The notes: generated from the sequence alone by a model not told the origin. 16,135 nt of DNA from Trachelipus rathkii (GCA_015478945.1 JABUQX010118979.1:1-16135); one strand, 5' to 3'; numbered from the stretch's first letter, positions 1-10,735 are shown. Program-made: numbers and translations.

Positions 1-755
1 CACAATTAGATAAGATGTTAATTAAAGAAAGAATATATGAATATATATACATCAATATATTAGTAATACTATATATATATCACATTAATATATAACATAT
101 ATTATAATACACATATAATATATATTATATACTTTACTACATATTAATATTATATATATATATCACATATATATTATATACATACAATATATTATATATA
201 CCCTCACTACTATATTTATAAATTACTATATACTAATACTATAATTATAACTATACATAATATACATATAAAATAAAATTAAATAACATATATATAATAA
301 TATAATATATATTAACATATACATTATATATATATAACATATTAATACTCACATATAATACATTTACATTATACATTATACTTAACATTATACATTACAT
401 TTTAGCATAATATATAATTTACATTTACATTTTATATCATTTATATCATTTACATATATATATTAATTATAATATATATATATTTATTAATATATATATA
501 ATATATATTATTAATATTAATATATATATATATATTAATTATATATTATTATATATAATATTAATATATTATTATATATATATATATATATATAATATAT
601 AATATATATATATATAATATATATATATATTATATAAATATATATGATTATATATATATATTATTACATATATTAATATATATAGTATAATTAATTAATA
701 TTATAATTTTTTATTACTTTAATAATATAATTAATAATATATAATATAGATAATA
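1..755. repeat. (TA)n-rich low-complexity block
   Basis: The stretch is almost entirely alternating T and A, with interruptions such as TAATAT, ACAT and short TTAA clusters. Uninterrupted TA runs reach about 20 bases, as around 576-592. No open frame, G+C-containing island or structured RNA is visible. Such DNA forms cruciforms easily and is unreliable in assemblies. It is simple-sequence DNA and not a gene. Confidence 0.9.
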
Positions 756-1010
756 ATGCCAGCTAGTAGCTGGTGTACATGCTGACAGATACGCTATCGC
801 AGAAATACCGCACGTCATTACTTATTCTAATGAGTCAGCTATATGCAGTCACGAGAGCTTATTATTACTTAAAAGACAGTTGTCGATAGTATGACACCGG
901 CTCTGCTCAGCACTAAAGATCAGACATTAGAAGCAGCGCTTCAGAGGTGTCTTGATGATTGCATTATCGCTGGCTTGCACTGTGCGTTATCACTATGTTA
1001 TTTGATTATG
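756..1010. other. Balanced-composition island, unrecognised
   Basis: About 250 bases of roughly even base composition interrupt TA-rich DNA on the left and A+T-rich DNA on the right. All frames carry stops on both strands, so it is not a visible coding exon. It begins with a 6-bp perfect hairpin (see 759-773). An abrupt composition change like this in simple-repeat DNA often marks an old transposon fragment or another inserted segment, but I recognise no family and see no terminal repeats. Confidence 0.4.
759..773. repeat. Short inverted repeat (6-bp arms, 3-nt loop)
   Basis: CCAGCT and AGCTGG flank AGT. It lies exactly where the TA-rich block gives way to the balanced island. Six base pairs can arise by chance, so its only weight is its position at the boundary. 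Confidence 0.4.
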
Positions 1011-1448
1011 ATAATATAAAAACTAAAAATTAAAAAAGGTACAATATACGATAATTATGTAAGAAATATTAAATAAATTTATATTCTATTATAAATAATA
1101 TTTAATGTCAATATAGTAGGCACTATAATTAAAATTTATTTAGAATATTTATAAATATATTATTTTCAATGTTCCATTTAAGGATTAATAATAATGTCGA
1201 TTTATCATAAAATTTGTCTGTTTTTTTTATATACATGAATAACAAAATTTAAAATTATTATAAAACATTAATAACCCATATACAAATATATAAATAAAAA
1301 TATACTCATTATATCAATATTATGCAAATCGTAGCACGATATAAAATATTTATAATCACATTAGGTAAACAGCGTATAATATTCACTTACGATTATCGCT
1401 AAAAATAAATAATCGATATCTGATAACATACCTCTAAACGGATAAGTA
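1011..1448. other. A+T-rich non-coding stretch
   Basis: This is mixed-sequence A+T-rich DNA with frequent stops in every frame. I see no repeat unit, gene or structured RNA in it. Confidence 0.6.
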
Positions 1449-1756
1449 CAAGAGTATATTATATATTAATATTATATCATATATATTATATATATAATTA
1501 TTATATATATTATTAATATACCTATATTATATATATAGCTATATATTGTAATAATCTATATATATATTACTACATATATATATATATATATACCATATAT
1601 ATTTTAATATAATATATATATATATTAAATATTACTATCATTAATAATATATTATTATTATATATATATATTAAATATATATATATATATTAATTAATAT
1701 ATTAATTAATATATTATATATTAATATCATTATATATATATATTATTAATCTATAA
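1449..1756. repeat. (TA)n-rich low-complexity block
   Basis: Alternating TA runs are interrupted by TTAA, ATTAAT and TATTA blocks, including a local TTAATTAATATATTAATTAA-type palindromic patch near 1689-1715. No coding potential is visible. Confidence 0.85.
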
Positions 1757-2601
1757 TGGCATTTCACAGTACCTTAAATATGATCTTATATATTGAAATT
1801 TTGTAGTATGTCATTAATCTTACAATCAAATATAATAAATATTGAAGAAAAAAACAATAGAGTTAAGAGGATAAATAAATCAGGAAGTCAGAATGGGTAT
1901 ATATGAATAAAATCTAGTACGGAAAATGATATCAAGTAGTATAAAGTTATTTCAGATATAAAGTTAAAAAATGGTATTTATATAAGAATAATAAATATAT
2001 TATGTGGTGAGACTATGATATATATATAGTATTATATAGTAGTATATATATATAGTATATATATACATATACGTATGGTACGTCCAACGACTTTGGTTGT
2101 TATATGGTTCACTACTACTCATGAATAATATTGAGATAAATAATTAAAAAAATAATAAAATAGGGAGAAAATAAAAATAATTATTTTTATTTAAAAATAT
2201 TGAGCAGACATTAATATTAAGATGTGTATTATGTGTTGAGTTTATGTCTTTTGTCGTATATGTTTGTATATGTTTGGCTTATATGCATTATAAGGTTATT
2301 TCTTATATTATTGTTGTTTTTTCTCACTGTTTTTAAGTTATTACTATATTAAATATATAGTATAAAAATTGGAAATTTCAGCTGTTGTACATATAGGAAT
2401 GAGTATATGTGAGGTATTTTTTAGTTATTTTAGGGTGGGGGGGGGGAAATTTTGGTCAATTGTAACTTTTCACTGCAGTTATTAAATATTTATGGTTTAT
2501 TTATTTTATACATCACCGTTTTATCTATGTGAGTGCTATTAGTTATGTTTATGATTTATATATATATTATTTATTATATTATAAAAGTATAATTTTTATA
2601 G
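1757..2601. other. A+T-rich non-coding stretch with TA patch and G run
   Basis: Mixed A+T-rich DNA without a convincing open frame. It contains a TA-rich patch at about 2016-2070 (TATATAGTA variants) and a run of ten G at 2437-2446, which stands out in this composition. No gene is recognised. Confidence 0.6.
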
Positions 2602-2757
2602 TTTTTTATTTCTTAATTTTATTTATACTTTTATTAGTATTTTCGACTATGAAATAAATTATTATTGATTATTATTTATTTTTTTATTTCCTAATTTTAT
2701 TTAAACTTTTATTAGTATTTATACTAGAAATATATTGTTAGTTTAATTAATCTAGCA
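2602..2757. repeat. Imperfect tandem duplication, 78-bp period
   Basis: The T/A-rich segment at about 2602-2642 recurs at about 2680-2720 with two or three differences over 41 bases. Both contain ATTTC(T/C)TAATTTTATTTA followed by CTTTTATTAGTATTT. The stretches that follow (ACTATGAAATAAATT and ACTAGAAATATATT) are also alignable at lower identity, so the unit is probably a 78-bp duplication that has diverged. No coding content is seen. Confidence 0.65.
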
Positions 2758-3309
2758 TAATTTAATATTATTATTATTATTATAAATTATAATATTATTA
2801 ATTCACTAATATTAAATTTCTTATTTAGAAGGAGATCTAACTAGTTGAGCTTCCCTGTTTAATTAAAAATATTATTTAATTGAGGGGAATATTATTAAAT
2901 TTATTATCATAATTAAATAGATTAATATTTGTCATTATTTTTATTATACTTATTATTATAATCTAAATCCAATTATATATTAAGATATATTTATTTATTA
3001 TTATTACAGTTTGTATTGTTGTTTAACAATGTGGTAATTTTGTTTTTACATTATATTGTGAATATTAATCATTAGTATTTATAATGTATTATTTTATATT
3101 ATTTATTATATATTTATTATTATTATTAATTCTTATTATTTATGATTTTATAAAACTAATAATAAAATAATATAATATATTATAAATATATATAATAATA
3201 CTATAATTTAATATTACATTATTAAGCTTAAATAATAGATAATAATACATATCTCAGATGAACAATTTAAAGAAGATGATAGAATGTACCGTTAATATAA
3301 TATATAATT

Positions 3310-3342
<33 letters not shown>

Positions 3343-3769
3343 TATAAACCATATAAACTAGAAACTAAAAAAAATAAAATAAAATATTGAGTATAAGATT
3401 TGTTCAGACTGATACATTTTTCAATTAACAAATAGTTTTAATAATTATTTGAATAAAATAACGACTGTTAAACAGTATATTATATAAGCTATGAATTTGT
3501 GCAATCCTTTTGATTTTATAGGTATCTTAGTTTTGTGGGCCTTATCGTCCACCCTTAAGCTTATTGAAATAATATTTTTAATCTCTAACTAGTACATTCT
3601 AACATACCATGCGCGTAGAACTGTTTAAATCATGATATTTTCCAACAGAGTATACAAGAGTTTTCAATGTTATATGGTTTTGCGATACTCCTGTGTGGAT
3701 TTTATTAATTATGTATTTATTTTTGTTATTACTTTTTAACATTAAATGAATACCCATATAGTGCTGTGA
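2758..3769. other. A+T-rich non-coding stretch
   Basis: The DNA is A+T-rich with many TTA/TAA-type runs (2760-3240) and a clean triplet run at 3310-3342. All frames are closed within short distances. From about 3520 the composition is slightly more mixed, but I see no gene. Confidence 0.6.
3310..3342. repeat. (TAA)n / (TGATAA)n microsatellite
   Basis: TAATAATAATAATAATAATG passes into ATAATGATAATGATAATG, that is a triplet run that becomes a six-base pattern by A-to-G changes. It is a simple sequence repeat. Confidence 0.85.
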
Positions 3770-3858
3770 TGTCCTCTGTCTTATATATTTAAGTGTGCCT
3801 GCTGCAATGCCAGCTTTATTCGGGGGTAAGACAAAGTGAGAGAGAGATTATCCTCCGT

Positions 3859-3876
3859 GCAGCCATCGAGGGCTGC
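3859..3876. repeat. Hairpin, 6-bp GC-rich stem, 6-nt loop
   Basis: GCAGCC and GGCTGC pair perfectly around ATCGAG. The stem has five G-C pairs, which is unusual in this window. I assign no function to it. Confidence 0.5.
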
Positions 3877-3913
3877 CCGAGAGAGACGAAACACACACTA
3901 TCCATTGACTCTT

Positions 3914-3957
3914 ATTGGTTATATAAGTGATGTCAGCGGGTATTTGGTTTATTCAGA
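3914..3957 (+). promoter_or_regulatory. Possible pol II core promoter (weak)
   Basis: An inverted CCAAT box (ATTGG, 3914-3918) runs directly into TATATAAG (3920-3927). A TCAGAA initiator-like sequence lies at 3953-3958, about 35 bases after the start of the TATA box, which is near the usual spacing. TATA-like words are common in A+T-rich DNA, so the support is that this one sits in a balanced segment next to a CCAAT box. No gene follows. If real, it could be the promoter of a transposon remnant. Confidence 0.22.
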
Positions 3958-6447
3958 AACGCCACGAAGTTTTTGTTGCGGTTCACTAATGAGAAATACT
4001 GTCCGTATAGAAGTCCTATCCTTACTCTGTACGGCTTCTGAGGGCACACTCACCCTAAAGATGTAGTCTCGTTTGTGTTTTTTTTTTTTGTTTAATTTTT
4101 TTTAACTAGTTATTTTATTACATTTTTTGATAAATAACTTTTACACGCATGATCGAGATGTAATCGTTTATGGTTACACGTAGGTAGTACTATATTTCTG
4201 CCAGAAGTAAATATAATATGAAATTTATTGACAATGAAGATATATTATCTATATCGAATTGTATCAACGAATTTCTTTAAGTATAGTATGAGTTGAACAG
4301 CCCTTGTATATTACACAATATAGTAATGTCAGTTTAAATATTATAAATGAATATTAAGCAGAGTACGTACTCTATCACTTTGGAGAGATTTTTCATCTTT
4401 GTTGAGAAAAATGATTTTATAGGATAGTAATTTGTTAGAAAAGGTGATGTAGTGTTATGTTAAAGAGATAATTCATCTATAAATAAGTTGTCAAAGCAAA
4501 TTGTATCTAGGAACTAACAATGACTCTCAATAACATATGTAAAGAAGTTAATTTGCTGTATAATAACATGTACTAGCAAGTCAGTGGTTAGATAAAAATG
4601 TGTAGAATAAATAACAATATTGAGAGAGACATAAGGGAGAAAAGGAGTTTTTATTCAAAACCTTAAACAATTGTTGACATTATATTAAGCATAAAACAAG
4701 TGGATCAAATTTTAAAGAAGCGATTCAAAATTTAATTAGAAGAGATACATTAAAATAAAAACTAAACATAATAAATAAAACAGAGTAAAAAAACGTGTAA
4801 TCTTTAATTTGTACTGTAAAATTATCATAATAAATTAACTATAATATAAATGATAATAAATAAGCAATATATACAATATTTCAGCTTAAATGAGTTAATT
4901 TATGATTACTTTTATTTACACCCTATTTTATTTTTATATCATTTAATTATTGATGTGATAAAACTATATCTTTCTCAATTTTTAATTACTATCCATAATT
5001 TTAATCATCTAAGTCAAGAGAATTTTAAATTCTTTTCGTGTGAAAATTATATTTTATTTAGAGATATATATATCAAAATATGTGTCAATTGAATACGTTA
5101 ATTTGTCATTTGCCTTTGTATTTAATAAATAAAGAAGGTAAGAGGGAAACAAATACTTTAGAGTAATTAATAATACTTACACTAATAAATTCTTTATGGT
5201 GGAACTTAGCGAGTATCCGAAATAATAATTAATTTTAATCTTTAATTATAATTGCAATATAAATATAAATTAAATAATAATATAAACACACTAATAATAT
5301 AAATAAATAATATTATATAATATAATATAATAATAATAATATAATTAAATTAAGATAATTATTCATCTATATATAAATTAAATTAAATTATAATAATAAT
5401 AATTAAATAACTAATATAATAACTATATAAATAATAAAGAAAATATATTAGTAATGCACAAAGTATAATCAGAGAATTTATAGAAGAATGCGGGGATATC
5501 GAACAAAATGAATAAGATCGCAAGAAATTTCAAGTCACATCAATATATAAGAATATAGAAAGCTAAGAAGAAAGTTAGGTTATATAGGAATAAATACTTA
5601 CTTATGAAAAATGTAGAGTTAGTCAAGTAAAACTAATTAATCTAGTACTGTAATTTTAATTCAATGAACTTTGATAGAGAAAAAATTAAAATAAGGCGAA
5701 ACTCAGTAATAGATGAATAAATATGAATGCATTGAATAATAGATTAATATAATTGCGAAATGATCATAAATATCTAATTAATTATCTAAATTATTAAATT
5801 TGTATAATGTTATGGTGTATTATAGATCAACAGGTCGAAGATATATTCAGGATAAAGGTATAGGTTGTATGTCAATACATACAATAAACATAGCATAATA
5901 TTATTGAGAGTATATTTTGTACGAGTTATATAGAAGGGTTATATGATCATAAGAAGAAGCCGAGAGGATCAGGGGATAATATTCCAATAATACGTTCACA
6001 ATAATAATGAGTCCAGTAGATTATGATAAGAAATCGTATTTTAATTATAGAACAAACTAAGTACACTAGTCTCTAATAATTGGCGGCTTTAATGTACAGG
6101 ATAAAAGGCTTTCAATAAATAAGAGATAATAACTATGAGAATAATAATGATATACAATGAGAGTTAATTAATTTAGTGGTACATATGTAACATCAAATTT
6201 TATCAACATGAATTGCGTCAAATGAATACTCAACACTCAAAGTAATGGAGTTAATATAATATATAAGTAATCTACAGAACAGAGTAGAAATAGTGTAAAA
6301 TCAAACTAGAATATAAACTAGAAAAAATCACAATATAATATGAAGCACTTCAAGAAATACATTACAGAGTTGTGCCCTTTGACCCCCAAATGCAATACAT
6401 TCTTTTTATATATTATTATTGAGACTATATAGTTATTATAATTCATC

Positions 6448-6470
6448 TTATTATTATTATTATTATTATT
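6448..6470. repeat. (TTA)n microsatellite
   Basis: About seven and a half consecutive TTA units form a simple repeat in non-coding A+T-rich DNA. Confidence 0.85.
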
Positions 6471-7446
6471 AATTATTCATCAATAATTAAACTTATCTAA
6501 ATTATTTAAATAAATAATATAATATTTATATTATCATATTTGATTATGTAATAGAGAAGGCACTATATGGAGCAAGTACTATTGTGCATCACTACTGACT
6601 CTTTATTGTAGCAGGACCGCACATAATTCTCTTATTCACACGTTTATGAGTGAAAAGTACACTTTGGTTACTTGAAGAAACTCAAAAATTGTATCCCAAA
6701 TGTAGTTATCCTTAAAAATTGCGCAAGAAATGTATAATTTAAGTGTTCAATATGAATTTCAAAATTTCATACACTTTTTCTCAACACTCATACAGTATGG
6801 TCATATGATTACTTTGTGTAGGAGAGACAATGTACAAGATCGAGCACTATCACATTTATAGATCTCTCACCCAGATATAAGAGAAATAAGAGCATGCAAA
6901 CTGAATTGAAGAACACCATCATCGTTGGACATTATTAAAAAACTGACGAGCTAAAGATTAACAACATAATAGGATAGGAAACACACAGCAGTGTTTATTG
7001 GGCATATTATATCTCTATAAGTAATAATACGAATTAAAAAAAATTCAAAGAAAATCAAACATTTAAACCATTCACTAAGACATCTTTTGAGGTATAGAAA
7101 AAATTATAACATAGCATTTCCAAATGAGATTTTAACATAAAATAGATAATATGGATTTAATTGGCTAATAAAATATATTTGAAATAAATTTTCCTAGTGT
7201 TGTAATATGTACATCAATTTTTACTAGTTTAATATATTAGCATGGGTATATTATTGAGACTACTGTGTATAATATAATATAATTCTATCTAATCGAAGTA
7301 TATCGAGAATCGAGCGCGAATTGAGAATCTGAGATACAATTAATATTTTTAGACTTAAATTTAATCAAGAGAATCTTGTATGTGAGAGACAGTCATTTTA
7401 ATCTATATACTATTAAGTCAATTGATTTGTTTTCAGAATAGAAGAA

Positions 7447-7465
7447 ACCAATATTTAATATTGGT
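7447..7465. repeat. Near-perfect 19-bp palindrome
   Basis: ACCAATATT and AATATTGGT are perfect 9-bp arms around a single T. Each arm includes ACC/GGT, so this is not just alternating TA. It lies in unannotated A+T-rich DNA. It could be a protein-binding site or chance. Confidence 0.5.
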
Positions 7466-8365
7466 AATTTAAGTCAAAACGCTTTGATCGTCTGTATTAA
7501 TCTTGACTGTTCGGGTGTTCAACAAAGAGATATTTTGAGTATTGAGTACTTTACACGAAATGGATTAATGATCATTTCGCGACTGACTCTCTTAAGCATT
7601 CATTAATTTAACAACTCTAGATACAGATGCTCACGTTAGATTAACATACGCAATTTGACAGATAGTACGCAAGGTCTGCAGTTATCGAAACAATGTTCGT
7701 ACAGTGATACTTATGAATGAGAAGATATAGAGTGATAACTTATTATGATATATTATATATATTTACTCTAATAATTTACATCTATTATATGTCTCTTAGT
7801 AAGTCTATATCCTTATTCTGCAGATTTAAGTGTTTAATAAGGTCTTAATATTTGTTTTTGTCAGTGAGAGTTGATATATTTCTTTGATGAATTATAAAAC
7901 TTTACTTATGTAAACTTAAACTATTATATAATAGATAGATAGACTATTACAGTAATTTAAAATAAATAAGTGTATAGGTTAAAATATTTTCATTAAAATA
8001 GTTAACATGAGAAATTTGTATTCTTATTAAAGTTGGAGGATTCATATTAGATAAAGGAAACAAGAAATGACATTATTTGAAATTTACTTACGTTTTTCCT
8101 TATTATCTTATGTTTTATTGCGAGTCAACTTATGATATTATACAGTCAATTCGGAATTTGGAGCTCACATTATCATAGCGGGATTTCTAGAGTCAGGTTT
8201 TAATTTGATTATGCTTTTAATTATTTCTAGATGTGAGCCATGTTTTCCATATAGTTATATGTGAAGCTAATTGAATGTAAATACAAGTTAAAACTCTTTT
8301 ATTAATTGATTCTAACATTTATTCCCCTTTCTCCTTTAATGAACTTGCAGATGTCTAATGTATAT

Positions 8366-8560
8366 TGATTTTTCACCATCTTTCTTTTATTCTTTTTCTA
8401 ATCTCGTCTCTCTCTCTCGTCATCTCTCCGTACTTAGTCATCTTCTCTCCCATCTCTGCTCTCTTCTCAATTCTCTTTCTCTCTTATGAAATTCTTCTCT
8501 CTTCAGCTCTTCTGCATTCATTGAATCTCTTCCATCACTCTATTCGTATGGTGTATAATT
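8366..8560. repeat. Polypyrimidine (TC-rich) tract
   Basis: About 190 bases on the plus strand are mostly T and C, with the pure CT run TCTCTCTCTC near 8407-8418 and many CTTCTCT words. The open frame running through it (8365-8667) owes its length to the lack of purines and encodes only a Ser/Leu/Phe-rich chain, so I do not call a gene. It is probably a degenerate (TC)n microsatellite. Confidence 0.7.
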
Positions 8561-8582
8561 CCCTGTTTTATTCACTATTACA

Positions 8583-8785
8583 GTTTATATATATATATAT
8601 GTATTATATTATAGATTATATATTATTATTATTACTAGCACTGTACAGTGCAGATCGTAGTGAATAATGAGTATTATCTGATAATGTACCTCAATGTTTA
8701 GTTTACGATCCAATATATATATATATATTATTATATATATATATAATTTCATCATATATAATACTATAATGATATATATATTATT
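8583..8785. repeat. TA-rich low-complexity patches
   Basis: Two (TA)n patches (8586-8602 and 8713-8745) are separated by a short mixed segment that contains the local inverted word CTGTACAG. No gene is seen. Confidence 0.7.
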
Positions 8786-8889
8786 TATTATGGCCGCTCC
8801 ACTCTGCTACTTTTACTCATTTAAAGGGTGGTTCAGAGCCAAAACCACATCTAAGAATGATAGTCGGAAAAATCCTGCCGAACAACTAT

Positions 8890-8902
8890 GGTTCGTGGAA
8901 CC
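8890..8902. repeat. Short hairpin GGTTC-GTG-GAACC
   Basis: Five-bp perfect arms enclose a 3-nt loop. GGTTCG resembles the start of a pol III B box, but the rest of that box (ANTCC) does not match and I see no A box at a suitable distance, so I do not call a tRNA or SINE. Confidence 0.35.
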
Positions 8903-9042
8903 CTGCAATGTCCGTGTTTAGCCAAAACTCAATAAGAAGGAGCGCACGAGTTGCCAAAAGCTGCTTTTTTCTCATGCTCTGCAGAAAATGTTAATTTTTA
9001 ATTTTTATTTTTTTTAAGGGGCTCCATGCCGACGGTGGGACA

Positions 9043-9064
9043 GAGGGGGGACTTCGTCCCCCTC
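9043..9064. repeat. Strong GC hairpin
   Basis: GAGGGGGGAC and GTCCCCCTC pair over 9 bp, with one G bulged and TTC as the loop. It is the most stable local fold that I can find by eye outside the (TA)n blocks. It has no U-tract directly after it and no gene before it, so a bacterial-type terminator reading makes no sense here. It may be part of a transposon end or of a structured transcript. Confidence 0.6.
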
Positions 9065-9275
9065 CCGGTCATCCCGCTGAGAACCCGAGCAGCATAATAA
9101 TCATTCCATATTGGATTTAATTCTTGGGATTCCTTTAGTTAATAAAAAACAAAAAACATAAAGACTGTTTTTTGCAAACTTTCACGCTCTGTTGCCTTGA
9201 AATAATCGAAACAAAAATCGATTATTTAGTTCGTTCGATATATATCGGTTAACATCCTTTTAATGGGCAAGTTCT

Positions 9276-9402
9276 ATCATATATATATATATATATTATA
9301 TATATTATTATATATATATTAGTAACTATATATATGAATAGTAATAGTAATATTATATATAGTACCCTATATATATACGCTATATATATACTTAATAATA
9401 TT
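9276..9402. repeat. (TA)n-rich low-complexity block
   Basis: Alternating TA runs are broken by TATTA and short unique words (AGTAATAGTAATA, GTACCC, ACGC). No coding content is seen. Confidence 0.8.
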
Positions 9403-9405
9403 ATT

Positions 9406-9414
9406 GAGAGAGAG

Positions 9415-9445
<31 letters not shown>
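9406..9445. repeat. (GA)n microsatellite
   Basis: Forty bases of GA dinucleotide are broken once by a C at 9420. This purine-strand tract directly follows a TA block. Compound (TA)/(GA) microsatellites of this kind are common in decapod genomes, which is background knowledge and not proof of origin. Confidence 0.92.
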
Positions 9446-9850
9446 TAATAATAAATAAATCTTGTTGAAAAGGTAATTTACGAGGGCGCTTCTTTGGTAT
9501 ATTGCTCTTGGCGTTGAATTCGTAGTGTTGTAAGAAAGCATTTGGTAATGAAAACGTTTCTCAATTAGTTCGCGAACAGAGAATCATCTCGTAAGTAAGA
9601 CGGTACTTGAAAAACACATTTTTCCTTCATGAGTTGTAGTCTTTTATATATTCAAATACTAGTAATTCTTATATATCTATACCGGCAAAAAGCCTTTCAA
9701 ATACTTTTCTACGATATACCGCGCAAAAACACGTTTTTGCACCTCTATATAGAAGGGTTTTAGAGCGATTATATTTTTAATTAGAATAAGAATATAGGAG
9801 AATTATTATAGGGAGAAAATAAGAGAATGTACAGGAATAATAAGATACAT
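9446..9850. other. Mixed-composition segment, unrecognised
   Basis: A segment of more balanced composition. All frames are interrupted. It contains the 10-bp palindrome GTTCGCGAAC (9568-9577) and a hairpin with GCAAAAAC and GTTTTTGC arms around AC (9724-9741). No gene or transposon family is recognised. Confidence 0.4.
9724..9741. repeat. Perfect 8-bp inverted repeat, 2-nt spacer
   Basis: GCAAAAAC and GTTTTTGC flank AC, forming an 18-base near-palindrome. It sits between the words ATACCGGCAAAAAG and ATACCGCGCAAAAA, which resemble each other, so a local duplication is possible. Confidence 0.45.
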
Positions 9851-10283
9851 GAGGGCTCATAGTATATATTTTTAGTATACGTAGGTGATATATACTTATA
9901 TATACCTATATATATATTTATCTAATTATATATATATAATACGTTATATATACTTTATATATATATATATACTAATGGTATTTTATAGTAGTTATTATTA
10001 TATTGTAATATCATATTGCAATATATTAGTATTATGTCTACTATATATATACCTATGTATATATTACTATATTATTATATATCTACCTCAATAACTATGT
10101 GTATATTTATATATACTAGGTATAGTATATATATCATCTCTCACTAAACAATACTATATAATATATATATATATATATGTATATAGATATTCACATATAT
10201 ATATATTTATTATATATATATATTATTTATATATATATACATTACTACTACTACTCCATACTTTAATATAATAAATATATATT

Positions 10284-10330
<47 letters not shown>

Positions 10331-10332
10331 CG

Positions 10333-10373
<41 letters not shown>

Positions 10374-10512
10374 TAATATATATTATATAATATATATACT
10401 ATATATTATACTATAATATTATATAATATATATATTATATAATAAATATATATTATATTGATATGATTCTATATATATATACTTTTATATATATATTATA
10501 TATATATATTAT

Positions 10513-10543
<31 letters not shown>

Positions 10544-10580
10544 ATATAGTATACTATACTATAATATATTATATATAAAT
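9851..10580. repeat. Long (TA)n-rich block
   Basis: About 700 bases of alternating TA and TATATTA-type sequence. The longest uninterrupted TA run is at about 10286-10323 and a second follows at 10335-10365. The open frame at 9885-10094 encodes only Tyr/Ile/Leu-rich sequence and is a by-product of the TA repeat. No gene is seen. Confidence 0.9.
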
Positions 10581-10587
10581 CTTAGAC

Positions 10588-10735
10588 AAATATTTGCATT
10601 CGCATTAGCGAAATCTAATATTCTTCTGTTTTCGTATTCTCAATCCCAATTGCATTCACGAATATTAAAAAAATTCATTTGCGAAAATTAAAAAAAAAAT
10701 TAGCATTCGTACTTGGCCACATGCGAAAACGAACA
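10588..10735. repeat. Degenerate short-period repeat rich in ATTCG/GCGAAA
   Basis: The words GCATTCGCATTAGCGAAAT, TTGCATTCACGAATATTAAAA, TTCATTTGCGAAAATTAAAA and TTAGCATTCGTAC follow one another. From 10650 they form roughly 24- to 26-bp units (10650-10673, 10674-10699, then a partial one from 10700). The copies are imperfect and the A-runs vary in length, so this is an old, decayed tandem repeat or a fragment of one. Confidence 0.4.

Larger units (their letters stand above)
3770..4075. other. Balanced-composition segment, unrecognised
   Basis: This segment is markedly richer in G+C than its flanks. It is open for 76 codons on the plus strand from 3836, but the predicted peptide has no domain I recognise and a frame of that length is not remarkable at this composition. 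It holds a hairpin (3859-3876) and a CCAAT/TATA-like arrangement (3914-3957), and is followed by a T-run at 4078-4089. It could be a solo LTR or another transposon remnant. No terminal repeats or target-site duplication could be confirmed by eye. Confidence 0.4.
4076..8340. other. Long A+T-rich non-coding region, no gene seen
   Basis: More than 4 kb of mixed A+T-rich DNA. The longest open frame (4850-5092, plus, 80 codons) is dominated by I, Y, F, L and N, as expected by chance at this composition. I found no conserved motif, tRNA- or rRNA-like sequence, splice pattern or terminal repeats. Sub-features are simple TAA/AAT-rich patches (5270-5450), a triplet run (6448-6470) and a palindrome (7447-7465). 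Confidence 0.6.
8786..9120. other. G+C-richer island, possible transposon remnant
   Basis: Composition changes sharply at about 8790. The plus-strand frame through 8792-8983 is open for about 60 codons without an ATG and reads ...PNNYGSWNPAMSV followed by QNSIRRSARVAKS. An Arg/Ser-rich RRSxRVxK tail is seen at the C-terminus of many LTR-retrotransposon polyproteins, but one such word is weak evidence. A second frame opens at ATG 8790 for 44 codons. A T-rich run (8994-9015) separates this part from a GC-rich segment with a strong hairpin (9043-9064). I cannot assign a family. Confidence 0.35.

Noticed and set aside
3836..4066. 76-codon plus-strand open frame
   Set aside because: It lies in a balanced segment where such length is unremarkable. 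No recognisable motif and no codon pattern supports it.
4850..5092. 80-codon plus-strand open frame
   Set aside because: Its residues (I, Y, F, L, N) are what A+T-rich random DNA gives. It has no motif or gene context.
6943..6982. CTGACGA followed by GAAAC: a second possible hammerhead core
   Set aside because: I find no pairing for stem I and only a three-base stem II. The two short words probably co-occur by chance.
8365..8667. 100-codon plus-strand open frame, Ser/Leu/Phe-rich
   Set aside because: It is explained by the polypyrimidine tract, which lacks stop codons because it lacks purines.
8786..8985. tRNA or tRNA-derived SINE suggested by GGTTCG
   Set aside because: The B-box match fails after six bases, no A box is found upstream and no cloverleaf can be drawn.
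9043..9064. Rho-independent terminator
   Set aside because: There is no U-tract after the hairpin and no bacterial gene. The window shows no prokaryotic features.
9885..10094. 69-codon plus-strand open frame
   Set aside because: It is a translation of (TA)n sequence giving Tyr/Ile runs.
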